A stretch of 37,009 nt of DNA from Bacteroidota bacterium (GTDB lineage: Bacteria; Bacteroidota; Bacteroidia; Bacteroidales; GCA-2748055): the NCBI GenBank assembly GCA_002748055.1, contig PDRI01000030.1:1-37009 (forward strand), read 5' to 3'. The translations under genes were made by a program, and so were the position numbers. This document shows, in pieces, positions 25,399 through 35,266 of the stretch; positions within the stretch are counted from its first letter, which is position 1, and each line of letters starts with the position of its first letter. The notes under the pieces are model-generated. The model saw only the letters and a list, made by a program, of their open reading frames with translations, searched no databases and had not been told where the DNA came from.

Positions 25399-26844
25399 CT
25401 AGAGTTCCTTCCTCAAACGGGCAACCGGCAGGCCGAGTTGTTCCCGGTATTTCGCCACTGTCCGGCGGGCAATCTGATACCCCTTTTCATTCAGAATCAC
25501 CGAGAGCCGGTCGTCGGTCAGGGGCTTGCGCTTGTCCTCCTCATCGATACAATCCTGGAGGATTTTCTTAATCTCCCTGGTCGAGACCTCCTCTCCGCTA
25601 TCGGTCTGCAGCCCTTCGGAAAAAAAGTACTTGAGCTGATAAATCCCAAAATGGGTCTGAATGTACTTGCTGTTTACCACCCGGGAAATGGTCGAGATAT
25701 CGAGATGGGTAAGATCGGCGATATCCTTCAGGATCATGGGCCTAAGCCGGGTCTCATCGCCTTCGTAAAAATACTCCCGCTGATAATCGAGGATGGCGTT
25801 CATGGTCAGCATCATGGTATTCTGCCGCTGCCTGATCGCGTCAATGAACCACCTGGCCGAATCAAGCTTCTGCTTCACAAAGCTTACAGCATCCTTCTCT
25901 TCCTTGCTGGCTTTATCTTTATTTGCATTGTAGCTCTCAAACATCTCTGAATAAGTCTTGCTTACCCGTAACTCGGGCACATTGCTCGCATTCAGGAAGA
26001 GTTGCAGCTCACCTTCACGTTCCTCCAGGATGAAATCGGGAACAATCTGATGAAAAGACTTGACCTGAGAATCACCCATGGCTCCGCCGGGTTTGGGATT
26101 CAGCCGAAGAATCTCCTCCAGGGCTTCTTTTAGCTGTCGCTCATCAATCCCCATCCGTTGAAGAATCTTATCGTAATGCTTGTTGGTGAATTCCTCAAAA
26201 TGATTTTCAAGAATCTTCCTGGCCAATGCGACGCTTTCCTGCTCCAGATCGCGACGTGCGATCTGAAGCAACAGGCATTCCTGCAGGCTACGCGCCCCAA
26301 CTCCGGCAGGGTCAAACTCCTGGACAATCATCAACACCTCGTGCAATTGCGCATCGGTGGCCTCCAGGCCGGCCGAAAAGGCCAGGTCATCTGAGATGGC
26401 TTCCAGATCCCTTCGGAGATAGCCATCATCATCGATATTTCCCAGAATGTACTCTGCAAAAATCTCCTGTTCCTCTGAAAGCTTCCTCAGGCCCAGCTGG
26501 CTTTTCAACTGTTCCCTAAAAGTGGACCCCATGGAGAAAGGGATCTCTTCCCGTTTTTCATCGGCCGAGTGGTTCCGGGCATTCAGGCGATAACCGGGGA
26601 TCTCATCATCCTGCAGATAGTCTTCAAGCGAAAACTCATCCTGTTGGGTCTCGGATCCATCGTCCTGCCCATCCACATCGCTGAAATTGTCATCGGCTCC
26701 CTCCTCAAGGACAGGGTTCCCTTCAAGTTCCTTCTTGATGCGCTGCTCCAGCTGTACGGCAGGAATCTCCAACAGCTTGATCATCTGGATTTGCTGTGGC
26801 GAAAGTTTTTGCAGCAGCTTCTGCTGGAGCCTTTGTTTTAGCAT
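25399..26844 (-). CDS. rpoN: RNA polymerase sigma-54 factor
   Basis: 481 aa. The Gln/Leu-rich region I (LKQRLQQKLLQKLSPQQIQMIKLLEIP, 2-28) interacts with enhancer-binding proteins. An acidic region II follows (about 45-75). The core- and DNA-binding region includes HLDISTISRVVNSKYIQTHFGIYQLKYFFSEG, and the RpoN box ARRTVAKYRE (459-468) is intact for -24 promoter recognition. Size matches sigma-54. It needs AAA+ activators of the NtrC type, none of which are in the window. Gene order asnS > rpoN > membrane protein, with 10 bases between asnS and rpoN, implies one transcript. Confidence 0.96.
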   Translation of the reverse strand: MLKQRLQQKLLQKLSPQQIQMIKLLEIPAVQLEQRIKKELEGNPVLEEGADDNFSDVDGQDDGSETQQDEFSLEDYLQDDEIPGYRLNARNHSADEKREEIPFSMGSTFREQLKSQLGLRKLSEEQEIFAEYILGNIDDDGYLRRDLEAISDDLAFSAGLEATDAQLHEVLMIVQEFDPAGVGARSLQECLLLQIARRDLEQESVALARKILENHFEEFTNKHYDKILQRMGIDERQLKEALEEILRLNPKPGGAMGDSQVKSFHQIVPDFILEEREGELQLFLNASNVPELRVSKTYSEMFESYNANKDKASKEEKDAVSFVKQKLDSARWFIDAIRQRQNTMMLTMNAILDYQREYFYEGDETRLRPMILKDIADLTHLDISTISRVVNSKYIQTHFGIYQLKYFFSEGLQTDSGEEVSTREIKKILQDCIDEEDKRKPLTDDRLSVILNEKGYQIARRTVAKYREQLGLPVARLRKEL

Positions 26845-26854
26845 AACAGTTTCT

Positions 26855-28243
26855 CTAGAATTCAGCGTTTTTCGGTGTTCTCGGGAAAGGAATCACATCC
26901 CTGATGTTACTCATCCCGGTAACAAACATAATCAGGCGCTCGAAACCCAGTCCGAAGCCACTGTGCTCGACTGTCCCAAATTTACGTGTTTCCAGGTACC
27001 ACCACATTTCCTTCTCGGGAATACTCATTTCTTTCATGCGCTCCCGAAGTCGATCCGAAACCTCTTCCCGCTGCGATCCCCCAATAATCTCGCCGATTTG
27101 CGGAAACAACACATCCATGCCACGCACGGTTCGCCCATCATCATTCTGTTTCATGTAAAAGGCCTTGATGTCGCGCGGATAATCGGTCAGGATAACCGGA
27201 CGTTTATAGTATTGCTCAACCAGGTAACGTTCATGCTCGGACTGAAGATCGGCCCCCCATTCAACAGGGAACTCGAAAGGCTGCCCCGATGCCCTCAGAA
27301 TCTCGACCGCCTCGCTATAGGTCCGACGTTCGAAAGGCCGATCAAGCACCGACTGCAAGCGTTCAAGCAAGCCCTTGTCCACCATCTGGTTCAGGAAGGC
27401 CAGGTCATCGGCACAGTGCTCCATCGCATAGCTAATCAGATACTTCAGAAATTCCTCGGCCAGGTCCATGTTATCATTGATATCGTAGAAAGCCATCTCG
27501 GGTTCAATCATCCAGAACTCGGCCACATGCCGCGGGGTATTGGAATTCTCGGCCCGGAAAGTGGGGCCAAAGGTATAGACTGCAGACAGGGCCAGAGCGC
27601 CCAACTCAGCTTCGAGCTGACCCGAAACGGTGAGGTTGGTAGGCCGACCAAAGAAATCCTCCCTGTAATCCACAGCGCCATCTTCGGTCTTGGGTGCACC
27701 ATCTGCCGGCAGGGTCGAAACCCTGAACATGGCCCCTGCACCCTCAGCATCAGAAGCCGTGATGATGGGTGTATGCAAATAGTAGAACCCTCTGTCGTTG
27801 AAAAACTTGTGAATGCCATAGGCCAAGGCATGGCGAATGCGGAACACGGCCCCAAAGGTATTGGTCCGAAAACGCAGATGCGCAATCTCTCTCAGAAACT
27901 CAAAACCGTGCCCTTTCTTCTGCAGAGGATAGGTTTCAGGGTCGGCATCTCCCAGAACCTCAATGCTTTCTGCCTGAATCTCAACACGCTGACCTTTTCC
28001 CATCGACTCAACCAGCTTTCCACACACTGCCAGGCTGGCTCCCGTGGTGACCCGCTTCATGGTCTCTTCAGGAAATTTATCGAGATCGGCCACCACCTGA
28101 ATGCTGTGAATCACCGTTCCGTCATTGATGGCAATAAAGGCCACCTGCCTGTTCCCGCGACGGGTTCTCACCCAACCTTTCAAGAGGACTTCACTGTTCA
28201 CCAAATCATTGCTAAGTAGCTCTTTTACTGTCGATCTCTTCAT
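26855..28243 (-). CDS. asnS: Asparagine--tRNA ligase
   Basis: 462 aa, the expected AsnRS length. The N-terminal OB-fold anticodon-binding domain contains [20 protein letters not shown] (23-42). Class II motif 2 is [11 protein letters not shown] (229-239) and motif 3 is GFGLGFERL (429-437). The ENSNTPRH stretch is characteristic of AsnRS rather than AspRS. The ATG at 28243 sits 22 bases downstream of a TAnnTTTG element at 28265-28272. First gene of the asnS-rpoN-membrane protein group. Confidence 0.97.
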   Translation of the reverse strand: MKRSTVKELLSNDLVNSEVLLKGWVRTRRGNRQVAFIAINDGTVIHSIQVVADLDKFPEETMKRVTTGASLAVCGKLVESMGKGQRVEIQAESIEVLGDADPETYPLQKKGHGFEFLREIAHLRFRTNTFGAVFRIRHALAYGIHKFFNDRGFYYLHTPIITASDAEGAGAMFRVSTLPADGAPKTEDGAVDYREDFFGRPTNLTVSGQLEAELGALALSAVYTFGPTFRAENSNTPRHVAEFWMIEPEMAFYDINDNMDLAEEFLKYLISYAMEHCADDLAFLNQMVDKGLLERLQSVLDRPFERRTYSEAVEILRASGQPFEFPVEWGADLQSEHERYLVEQYYKRPVILTDYPRDIKAFYMKQNDDGRTVRGMDVLFPQIGEIIGGSQREEVSDRLRERMKEMSIPEKEMWWYLETRKFGTVEHSGFGLGFERLIMFVTGMSNIRDVIPFPRTPKNAEF

Positions 28244-28264
28244 GCGTTTTGTTTTTACAAGCTA

Positions 28265-28272
28265 CAAAAATA
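28265..28272 (-). promoter_or_regulatory. Candidate -7 element of asnS-rpoN operon
   Basis: On the minus strand this reads TATTTTTG, an exact TAnnTTTG match, 21 bases before the asnS ATG. A GTTGG about 16 bases further upstream is a weak -33 candidate at shorter than usual spacing. The whole 108-bp intergenic region (28244-28351) is AT-rich and divergent. Confidence 0.42.
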
Positions 28273-28299
28273 CAATTTTATCATTTTCCAACCGTTAAC

Positions 28300-28330
28300 T
28301 TTATAATGTAAAACAAATCAATTACTTTTA
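28300..28330 (+). promoter_or_regulatory. Candidate promoter of the universal stress protein gene
   Basis: TTTA (28300-28303) and TACTTTTA (28323-28330) resemble TTTG and TAnnTTTG with about a 19-base gap. The last base of each element differs from consensus. The predicted start point is about 15 bases before the ATG at 28352. Weak but correctly placed. Confidence 0.33.
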
Positions 28331-28351
28331 TCCGAATTCAAAAAAAAATAC

Positions 28352-29194
28352 ATGGAGCAAGCACGAAAATCCATCATGGTCACCTGGGATTTTTCTGCCG
28401 TTTCTGAGAATGCCCTTAAGCATGGCATAAAGCTGGCAAACATTGTGAAGAACGACATCTTGTTGTACCACATCGCCGCTGATGAAGAGGAGAAAGCAAC
28501 TGCAAGCACCAAGCTGGAGGCTGAAGTGAAGCGCATTCGCGAAGCGTACAAAATTGAAGCAAACTTCGTTGTGGAGGTGGGTAAGATTTTCGACGAAATC
28601 TCCGATTTTGCCTCAAACGAGGACAACAATATTCACATGGTGGTCATGGGTACCCATGGCATCAAGGGCAACCAGAAGTTCTTCGGAAGCTGGGCCCTGA
28701 AAGTTATTGTGGGTTCGGCCGTGCCCTTTATTGTGGTTCAGGATGCACCCTCCGGGGACGATCGCTACAGCAATGTAGTCTTTCCGCTCGATTTCCGTTC
28801 TGAGAACAAGGAAAAACTGCAATGGGCCATCTTCATGGGTAAATACCTGAACTCCAAGATTCACCTTTTCAAGGCCGCGATCAACGACAAGGATCTGCAT
28901 AAGAAGATGAATGTGAATCTGAACTTTGCCATTCGCTTTCTTATCCAGAATAACATCGAATATGAGATCCACTCCGGCAAGAAACTGAGCAATCTCCAAA
29001 AGGAGGTCCTTGCCTTCTCTAAGGAGATCTCGGCCGATATGATTCTGATTACCACCACCAAGCACATCACCTCGATGAACTACATTTTCGGGGCCAAGGA
29101 ACAGTATCTGATCGCCAACGAGGAGCGAATCCCCGTTATGTGCGTCAATCCGAAATCCAACTTCGCCAAGGTGGGGCAGTTTATGTACGGCTAA
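28352..29194 (+). CDS. Universal stress protein, tandem UspA-type domains
   Basis: 280 aa forming two UspA-like halves. Half 1 (about 5-140) has the opening SIMVTWDFSAVSENALKHGI and a nucleotide-site-like VVMGTHGIKGNQKFFGSWALKVIVGSAVPFIVVQ; its Gly spacing is one residue shorter than the usual G-x2-G-x9-G-S/T pattern. Half 2 (about 145-270) ends with ADMILITTTKHITSMNYIFG, where the glycine loop is lost, so only half 1 could plausibly bind ATP. Cytosolic, stress-related; target not known. The stop overlaps the next start in TAATG (29192-29196), linking it to the GldA-like ATPase. Confidence 0.85.
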   Translation: MEQARKSIMVTWDFSAVSENALKHGIKLANIVKNDILLYHIAADEEEKATASTKLEAEVKRIREAYKIEANFVVEVGKIFDEISDFASNEDNNIHMVVMGTHGIKGNQKFFGSWALKVIVGSAVPFIVVQDAPSGDDRYSNVVFPLDFRSENKEKLQWAIFMGKYLNSKIHLFKAAINDKDLHKKMNVNLNFAIRFLIQNNIEYEIHSGKKLSNLQKEVLAFSKEISADMILITTTKHITSMNYIFGAKEQYLIANEERIPVMCVNPKSNFAKVGQFMYG

Positions 29195-30111
29195 TGTCGA
29201 TCAGGGTCGAGAGCATCAGTAAACGCTATGGACAGCAACTTGCTGTCGATAAGGTGAGTTTCCGTATTGAGAGCGGACAGATCGCCGGCTTTATCGGGCC
29301 CAATGGTGCCGGGAAATCGACCACGATGAAAATTCTCACGGCAACCCTGCCCAGCGATGAAGGCCAGGTGTTTCTGAACGAAGAACCATTAAGTGCGAAC
29401 AAAAAGGAACTGAGACGACGCATTGGCTACCTGCCCGAAAACAACCCCCTCTACCCCGAAATGTACATCCGCGAATACCTGGCTTATGTGGCAGGAATGT
29501 ACGGAATAAAGGGGCAAAGAGCCCGGCAAAAAGTAGAGGAGGTCATAAACAGTACGGGGCTGGGGCCCGAAGCACCAAAACGCATTGCTGCACTTTCGAA
29601 GGGCTACCGTCAGCGGGTTGGCCTGGCCCAGGCACTGATCCACAACCCCGACATTCTAATCCTCGATGAACCCACGACAGGCCTGGATCCAAACCAGCTA
29701 AGCGAAATCCGTGGTCTCATCACCCGTATTGGACAGGAAAAAACCATTCTGCTTTCGACCCATATCCTTCAGGAGGTGGAAGCCATCTGCGACCGGGTCA
29801 TCATCATTGATCGGGGTAGAATTGTGGCTGATGACAGTGCTGGCAGCCTGCGTAACAAACAGGAAGACAGCCATACCATCCTGATCGAGATCAGTGAGAC
29901 CCTGAGTGCCGACACCTGGAAAGCCCTTCCCTTTGTTTCTGACATCCGCAGCCTGGACGGGAAGCGTTTTCTGCTCGAAACCCTTGAAAAACGCGATGTT
30001 AGGGCAGATATCTCCACCTTTGCCGTTGCCCGGGGGATGACCATCCTCTCACTCTCACGCCAGGAGAAAGGGCTCGAAGAACTTTTCCGTGACATGACCG
30101 GCGAAAGATAA
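29194..30111 (+). CDS. gldA: ABC transporter ATPase, GldA-like
   Basis: 305 aa from the ATG at 29194 (the frame extends to 29140, but MSIRVESISKRYGQQLAV is the natural start and shares a base with the usp stop). Walker A GPNGAGKST (35-43), signature LSKGYRQRVGLAQAL (134-148), Walker B ILILDEP (154-160), H-loop H190. The blocks GYLPENNPLYPEMYIREYLAY and TTGLDPNQLSEIR resemble the gliding-motility ATPase GldA. The gene symbol is a best match rather than proven: related export ATPases look similar. In Flavobacterium GldA works with GldF and GldG, neither of which is encoded here. Confidence 0.75.
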   Translation: MSIRVESISKRYGQQLAVDKVSFRIESGQIAGFIGPNGAGKSTTMKILTATLPSDEGQVFLNEEPLSANKKELRRRIGYLPENNPLYPEMYIREYLAYVAGMYGIKGQRARQKVEEVINSTGLGPEAPKRIAALSKGYRQRVGLAQALIHNPDILILDEPTTGLDPNQLSEIRGLITRIGQEKTILLSTHILQEVEAICDRVIIIDRGRIVADDSAGSLRNKQEDSHTILIEISETLSADTWKALPFVSDIRSLDGKRFLLETLEKRDVRADISTFAVARGMTILSLSRQEKGLEELFRDMTGER

Positions 30112-30152
30112 TCTTCTGATCTACATATCGATAGAAGGCGCAATATTTGGCA

Positions 30153-30182
30153 TTGCATTTGTTTACAATATTTATATATTTA
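30153..30182 (+). promoter_or_regulatory. Candidate promoter of the secreted TPR protein gene
   Basis: TTG (30153-30155), a 19-base spacer, then TATATTTA (30175-30182), which differs from TAnnTTTG only at the last base. The predicted start point lies about 25 bases before the ATG at 30214. The surrounding 102-bp gap (30112-30213) is AT-rich and holds no gene. Confidence 0.42.
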
Positions 30183-30213
30183 ACCCCTCTTAGTGTTAAC
30201 GAAACGATTACTT

Positions 30214-31197
30214 ATGAAATTACGCGTATTAGCATTGATCGGTACGATGATCCTGACTGTTGGTCTTTCGGGCCAGGCGACGCTTACCGATGTGATTAAT
30301 GAGTTCAATACGGGTGTTGAAAAACTCAACAACCAGGAATACGAAAACTCAATTGAACATTTCAACCAGGTTATAAGCCTGGCTGAAGCGGTAGGAGACT
30401 CGGCCCTGGAGATGAAGGCAAATGCTGAGAAACAAATCCCCGCAGCCTACTACAGGCAGGCCACGGTATTCATGAAACGGAAGCAATATGACAATGCCAT
30501 TCCCTACCTGGAAAAGACCGTGGAAACTGCGGCTCATTATGGCAACAATGAAGAGATCGCCGGTAAAGCCGGTAAATACCTGCCCCAACTCTATCTGCGG
30601 GAAGGCTTGAAAAATACCTCCGGGCAGAACTATGAGGCTGCCCTGGAGAACTTCGACAAGGCCCTGGCACTAAACGAAAACCTCTACAAAGCCCACCACG
30701 GAAAAGGCATGGTTTTCCAGGCCCAGGATGAGCTCGATATGATGATGGAAGAGTATAAGCTGGCCAAAGCCGGCGCTGAAGCCAAAGGCGACACCAAAAC
30801 CATCGACCAGATCGATGCGGCCGTCAACAAATACTATAACAAAATCGTTCAGGAGGAGTTTGAAGCAGTCGATCCCGAAGAAGCGGACTATAGCTACCTG
30901 ATCGAAGCGGCCGAGAATGCACTGGAAGCAAACCCGAAAAACGGACGGCCTTATTACTATTTGGCTGCCGCATACAACAAGATGGTCGAATACGACAAGG
31001 CTATTGAGAATGCCCTTAAAGGTGTGCTGTACGAAAAAGAAGCCATCTGGCTTTCAGCAATCAATCTTGAACTGGGTACTGCCTACCAAAATACAGTCGA
31101 ATACGACAAGGCCTGCGAAACCTTTAAGAAGGTGCTTGAAGAGCCTTTTGCATCGCGTGCCAAAAAGAAAATGGGCAACGTTCCCGACTGCAACTAG
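30214..31197 (+). CDS. Secreted TPR-repeat protein
   Basis: 327 aa. The frame opens at a GTG at 30193, but MKLRVLALIGTMILTVGLSGQA from the ATG at 30214 is a full signal peptide (basic n-region, Leu/Ile core, cleavage near GQA, residue about 22). The mature part holds about five TPR units, including NNQEYENSIEHFNQVISLA, MKRKQYDNAIPYLEKTVE, SGQNYEAALENFDKALAL, KNGRPYYYLAAAYNKMVEYDKAIENALKG and NTVEYDKACETFKKVLE. TPRs are protein-interaction scaffolds; this one probably works in the periplasm. No catalytic domain. It has its own promoter and a strong terminator at 31221-31249, so it is a monocistronic unit. Confidence 0.85.
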   Translation: MKLRVLALIGTMILTVGLSGQATLTDVINEFNTGVEKLNNQEYENSIEHFNQVISLAEAVGDSALEMKANAEKQIPAAYYRQATVFMKRKQYDNAIPYLEKTVETAAHYGNNEEIAGKAGKYLPQLYLREGLKNTSGQNYEAALENFDKALALNENLYKAHHGKGMVFQAQDELDMMMEEYKLAKAGAEAKGDTKTIDQIDAAVNKYYNKIVQEEFEAVDPEEADYSYLIEAAENALEANPKNGRPYYYLAAAYNKMVEYDKAIENALKGVLYEKEAIWLSAINLELGTAYQNTVEYDKACETFKKVLEEPFASRAKKKMGNVPDCN

Positions 31198-31220
31198 CGC
31201 ATCAGGCACTTTATCATACA

Positions 31221-31249
31221 GGCCGTCGAATCACGACGGCCTTTTTTTT
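31221..31249 (+). terminator. Rho-independent terminator after the TPR gene
   Basis: Perfect 8-bp stem GGCCGTCG / CGACGGCC with a 5-base loop (AATCA) followed by eight T residues. It starts 24 bases after the TPR gene's stop codon. This is the strongest terminator in the window. Confidence 0.9.
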
Positions 31250-31389
31250 GCCCGGATGGGTGTTTTTTTGTTCCTTTGTGAACCGGAGTGGAGAGATTTG
31301 TCTGATTGCAACCACCCAAAAAAATGCTAAAGCAGATTTGCTTACCCTTTCAGACACATCTCCTCCCATTTTATAAAAAAACAAAAGCT

Positions 31390-32646
31390 ATGGCATATTT
31401 ATTTACCTCAGAATCAGTAAGTGAAGGCCATCCCGACAAGGTGGCTGATCAAATTTCAGATGCACTTCTGGACGAATTCCTGGCCTTTGATCCCACCTCC
31501 AAGGTGGCCTGTGAAACCCTGGTGACAACGGGACAGGTGGTCCTGGCCGGTGAGGTTCGGACCAAAACCTATATCGACGTTCAGAAAGTGGCCCGCGAAG
31601 TAATTCGCCAAATTGGCTATACCAAAAGTGACTATCAGTTCGAGTACAACTCCTGTGGGGTGGTCTCGGCCATCCATGAACAATCGCCCGACATTACCCG
31701 GGGGGTCGATCGCTCCGATCCTATGGAACAGGGAGCAGGTGACCAGGGCATGATGTTTGGCTATGCCACTGCCGAAACAGACAATTACATGCCCCTTCCG
31801 CTCGACCTGAGCCACAAATTGCTGGTTGAACTGGCAGCCATCAGGCGCGAGCAAAAAGAAATGACCTACCTGCGCCCCGACTCTAAATCGCAGGTAACCA
31901 TTGAATACAATGACAAAGACCAGCCCATTCGTGTGCACACCATCGTTGTTTCGACCCAGCACGACGAGTTCGAAAGTGATGACGAAAGCATGCTGGCCAG
32001 GATCAAAACCGATGTGGAAACCATCCTCATCCCCCGCGTCGTAGCGCAATTACCCGAACGCCTGCAGAAACTATTCGATGACGACTTCATCCTCCACGTG
32101 AACCCAACAGGCAAGTTTGTCATTGGTGGACCACATGGCGACACCGGCCTTACCGGCCGCAAGATTATTGTCGACACCTATGGAGGCAGGGGGGCCCATG
32201 GCGGGGGAGCCTTCTCGGGTAAAGATCCTTCAAAAGTCGATCGTTCGGCTGCCTATGCTGCCCGTCACATAGCTAAGAACATTGTAGCAGCAGGTGTGAG
32301 TGATGAGGTCCTCATCCAACTCTCCTATGCCATTGGCGTGGTAAAGCCCATCGGAGTCTTCGTAAACACCTTTGGCAAGGCCAGGGTGGATCTGAGCGAT
32401 GGAGAAATCGCAGCTATCATTGAGGAGAATTATGACATGCGTCCGGCAGCCATTGAACAGCAATTAAAACTCCGCAACCCCATATACCAGGAAACGGCTT
32501 CTTACGGCCACATGGGGCGCACACCCCGACTGGTTCATAAAACCTTCTCCTCCCCCTACTGGGACGACAAGACGCTGGAGGTAGAGCTCTTTACCTGGGA
32601 AAAACTCGACTATGTAGATCGCTTTAAAAAGGCTTTTAAGCTTTAA
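31390..32646 (+). CDS. metK: S-adenosylmethionine synthase
   Basis: 418 aa from the ATG at 31390 (the frame is open to 31306, but [21 protein letters not shown] is the canonical start). GHPDKVADQ (13-21), GAGDQG (115-120) and GGGAFSGKD (271-279) are the family's ATP/Met/phosphate-binding signatures. Makes SAM from methionine and ATP in the cytosol; it thereby supplies the two radical SAM enzymes and the methyltransferase in this window. About 140 bp lies between the terminator at 31249 and the ATG; it contains a small imperfect hairpin (near 31330-31350) but I could not match it to a known SAM riboswitch. Confidence 0.97.
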   Translation: MAYLFTSESVSEGHPDKVADQISDALLDEFLAFDPTSKVACETLVTTGQVVLAGEVRTKTYIDVQKVAREVIRQIGYTKSDYQFEYNSCGVVSAIHEQSPDITRGVDRSDPMEQGAGDQGMMFGYATAETDNYMPLPLDLSHKLLVELAAIRREQKEMTYLRPDSKSQVTIEYNDKDQPIRVHTIVVSTQHDEFESDDESMLARIKTDVETILIPRVVAQLPERLQKLFDDDFILHVNPTGKFVIGGPHGDTGLTGRKIIVDTYGGRGAHGGGAFSGKDPSKVDRSAAYAARHIAKNIVAAGVSDEVLIQLSYAIGVVKPIGVFVNTFGKARVDLSDGEIAAIIEENYDMRPAAIEQQLKLRNPIYQETASYGHMGRTPRLVHKTFSSPYWDDKTLEVELFTWEKLDYVDRFKKAFKL

Positions 32647-32649
32647 GCC

Positions 32650-33249
32650 ATGTTTTCAGGAATAGTTGAGGAAGCCGGTACCGTTGTGGGCCTGGCCAGC
32701 GAGCAGGAGAACCTCCACATCACCATAGGCTGCAGTTTTACAAAGGAACTGAAGATAGACCAAAGCATCTCCCATAACGGCGTATGCCTCACGGTGGTGG
32801 ATATTAAAGACGATTGCTATACCGTTACTGCCATCAGGGAAACCCTGCTCAAATCGAATCTGGGGCTGCTGAAAGAGGGTGACAAGGTAAATCTGGAACG
32901 CAGTACGCGCCTTGACGCCCGGCTCGACGGTCACATGGTACAGGGCCATGTCGACCTTACCGCCCGCTGTACTGCGATTACCGAAGCTGAAGGCTCCTGG
33001 TACTTCAGCTTCGAATACGAGCCCACATCGGAGGAACATATCACGGTAGAAAAAGGCTCGGTATCGGTCAATGGCGTCAGCCTTACGGTCGTCAATTCGA
33101 AAGAAAACAGCTTCCAGGTGGCCATCATCCCCTTTACGTATGAGGTGACCAACTTCCACCAGTTTAAGGTGGGCAGTCTCGTAAACCTCGAATTCGACAT
33201 TATTGGCAAATACATTGCCCGCATCCTGAAAGCCCAACTAGGGAAATAG
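32650..33249 (+). CDS. ribE: Riboflavin synthase (alpha subunit)
   Basis: 199 aa. MFSGIVEEAGTV is the invariant start. The two lumazine-binding halves each show the S-x-N-G-V-x-L-T-V motif: SHNGVCLTVV (41-50) and SVNGVSLTVV (139-148). GHMVQGHVD (94-102) contains the catalytic region. Converts 6,7-dimethyl-8-ribityllumazine to riboflavin. It begins three bases after metK and is likely in its transcript. Other riboflavin genes are not in the window. Confidence 0.96.
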   Translation: MFSGIVEEAGTVVGLASEQENLHITIGCSFTKELKIDQSISHNGVCLTVVDIKDDCYTVTAIRETLLKSNLGLLKEGDKVNLERSTRLDARLDGHMVQGHVDLTARCTAITEAEGSWYFSFEYEPTSEEHITVEKGSVSVNGVSLTVVNSKENSFQVAIIPFTYEVTNFHQFKVGSLVNLEFDIIGKYIARILKAQLGK

Positions 33250-33276
33250 CAAGGGACCCATTCAAAATACAGCCCC

Positions 33277-34614
33277 ATGAAACGCATCCTCGTCCTGGGA
33301 GCAGGACTATCCGCCACCTCCCTCATCGAATACTTCCTCGAGAACTCCGAATCGAAGTGGACCCTCAGGGTTGGCGATATTAACCTGGCACTGGCCGAGG
33401 ACAAAGTGCGCGGCTATAAAGCCGGAAAGGCCTTTACTTTCGATGTCTTCGATGAGCCAAGTCGCCGAAAAGAGATTGCCGCTGCCGACCTCGTGATCAG
33501 CCTTCTTCCTGCACGCTTGCATTACATGGTAGCCGAAACCTGTGTTGAACTCTCGACCAATCTGGCCACAGCCTCCTACCTTTCGCCCGAGATCATGAAA
33601 CTGGATGAAGCTGCCCGGGAAAAGGGCATTGTCCTCATGAACGAATGCGGAGTAGACCCCGGCATCGACCACATGTCGGCCATGCAAATGCTGGCTCGTA
33701 TCAATGAAGAAGGGGGTGAACTGAAGGCCTTTGAATCGAGCACGGGAGGACTGGTAGCTCCGGGTTATGAGAACAATCCCTGGAATTATAAATTCACCTG
33801 GAATCCACGAAACGTGGTGCTGGCAGGAATGGGGGGCGCGCGCTTCCTCCACAATGGACGCTTTAAATACATCCCCTACCATAAACTCTTTAGCCGCACC
33901 GAGACCATTAAGGTTCCCGAACTGGGCAAATTTGAGGTTTATGGCAACCGCGATTCCCTCACCTACCGGGAAACCTATGGCTTAAAGGATCTGAAAACCA
34001 TGTTCCGTGGCACCATCCGGCGGCCCGGTTTCTGCGAGGCCTGGGATGTCTTTGTTCAGCTGGGAGCTACCGACGACAGCTATGAGATGGAAGACACCGA
34101 AAACATGACCTACAGGACCTTTATCAACAGCTTCCTGGCTTTTTCCACCCACAGCAATGTCGAGAGCAAGCTGGCCCGCTACCTGGGCATCGCCGAGGAT
34201 TCTCCGATGATGGAACGCCTCAAATGGCTGGGCATCTTCGAAGAGCGAAAGATTGGTGTCCCGAACCTTACACCGGCTAAAATCCTGCAGAAACTGCTCG
34301 AAGAAAAATGGGCCCTCGACCCGGGCGACCAGGATATGATCCTGATGCAGCATCAGTTCGATTTCCTTAAGAACAACCGACTCTACAAACGCTATGCAAC
34401 CCTGGTTTATATCGGCAGGGACACCCGTCATACCGCTATGTCGATGACTGTTGGCCTGCCGCTTGCCATGGTAGCACGCCGCATCCTCGAGGGTGAGTAT
34501 CCCCTCACAGGTGTACGTCTTCCCATCGACCCGGTTATCTACAACCCCGTACTTGAAGAGCTCGAGGAACATGACATCCGTTTCAGGGAAGAAGAAATTG
34601 AGCTAGAGGCCTAA
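33277..34614 (+). CDS. Saccharopine dehydrogenase family protein
   Basis: 445 aa. A Rossmann start [17 protein letters not shown] (4-20) binds NAD(P); [30 protein letters not shown] and [16 protein letters not shown] follow, as in lysine-forming saccharopine dehydrogenases and related reductases. A middle insert (about 150-280) has [28 protein letters not shown], the usual substrate domain region. The exact reaction (saccharopine to lysine or a different dehydrogenation) is not decidable from sequence. It lies 27 bases after riboflavin synthase. Its 3' end overlaps the convergent LolD-type gene by four bases (34611-34614). Confidence 0.9.
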   Translation: MKRILVLGAGLSATSLIEYFLENSESKWTLRVGDINLALAEDKVRGYKAGKAFTFDVFDEPSRRKEIAAADLVISLLPARLHYMVAETCVELSTNLATASYLSPEIMKLDEAAREKGIVLMNECGVDPGIDHMSAMQMLARINEEGGELKAFESSTGGLVAPGYENNPWNYKFTWNPRNVVLAGMGGARFLHNGRFKYIPYHKLFSRTETIKVPELGKFEVYGNRDSLTYRETYGLKDLKTMFRGTIRRPGFCEAWDVFVQLGATDDSYEMEDTENMTYRTFINSFLAFSTHSNVESKLARYLGIAEDSPMMERLKWLGIFEERKIGVPNLTPAKILQKLLEEKWALDPGDQDMILMQHQFDFLKNNRLYKRYATLVYIGRDTRHTAMSMTVGLPLAMVARRILEGEYPLTGVRLPIDPVIYNPVLEELEEHDIRFREEEIELEA

Positions 34615-35261
34615 ATGATTGAGCCATCCTTCATGGTGATCGTGCGATCGGCCATTGAAGCCAGGTCCTTATCGTGGGTCACAATGACGAGGGTTTTCTG
34701 GAAGCGCTCTCTTAGGGTAATAAAAAGCTTATGAAGCTCCTGTTTATTTTCCGTATCGAGGTTGCCAGAAGGTTCATCGGCCAGAATGAGTCCGGGATCA
34801 TTTATAAGAGCCCGGGCAACAGCCACCCGCTGCTGCTCCCCGCCGGATAATTCTGCAGGCTTGTGTCCGAAACGATGACTGAGCCCCAGGAAATTGAGGA
34901 GTTCAGTAGCACGCTTTTCGACTTCAGCCCTGGGACGATTGGCAATGAACCCGGGAATACAAACATTTTCCATGGCATTGAATTCGGGGAGAAGCTGGTG
35001 AAACTGGAACACAAAGCCAATATGGCTGTTCCGAAAGCGCGCCAGCCTGTTGCTGGTAAGGCTGTCGGTACGAATGCCATTGATGCTGACATAACCACCA
35101 TCGGCTTTCCCAAGGGTGCCAAGAATCTGCAAAAGGGTCGTTTTACCGGCACCGGAAGCCCCGACGACCGAGACCACTTCCCCGGCTGCCACTTCCATAT
35201 AAATGCCCTTTAATACCTGAAGCTGGCCGAATGATTTGCTAATGTTTTCCGCCTTGATCAT
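34611..35261 (-). CDS. lolD: LolD-type ABC transporter ATPase
   Basis: 216 aa. Walker [10 protein letters not shown] (34-42), signature LSGGEQQR (138-145), Walker B LILADEP (158-164) and H-loop in VIVTHD. The size, the LSGGEQQR signature and GNLD after Walker B are typical of LolD/MacB/FtsE-type ATPases driving LolC/E. It may serve the LolC/E-type permease at 16224-17465. The start lies five bases after the antiporter gene ends, so it is the third gene of a tatA-antiporter-lolD run. Confidence 0.85.
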   Translation of the reverse strand: MIKAENISKSFGQLQVLKGIYMEVAAGEVVSVVGASGAGKTTLLQILGTLGKADGGYVSINGIRTDSLTSNRLARFRNSHIGFVFQFHQLLPEFNAMENVCIPGFIANRPRAEVEKRATELLNFLGLSHRFGHKPAELSGGEQQRVAVARALINDPGLILADEPSGNLDTENKQELHKLFITLRERFQKTLVIVTHDKDLASMADRTITMKDGSII

Positions 35262-35266
35262 ACAGA

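Noticed and set aside
26687..28219. 510-codon open frame on the plus strand across asnS and the start of rpoN
   Set aside because: It lies entirely antisense to two strongly supported genes and has no recognisable domain; it arises from codon usage of the genes below it.
31250..31389. SAM riboswitch in the metK leader
   Set aside because: I looked for a SAM-I- or SAM-II-like layout but found only a weak local hairpin and no terminator or start-site sequestering arm; not supported.
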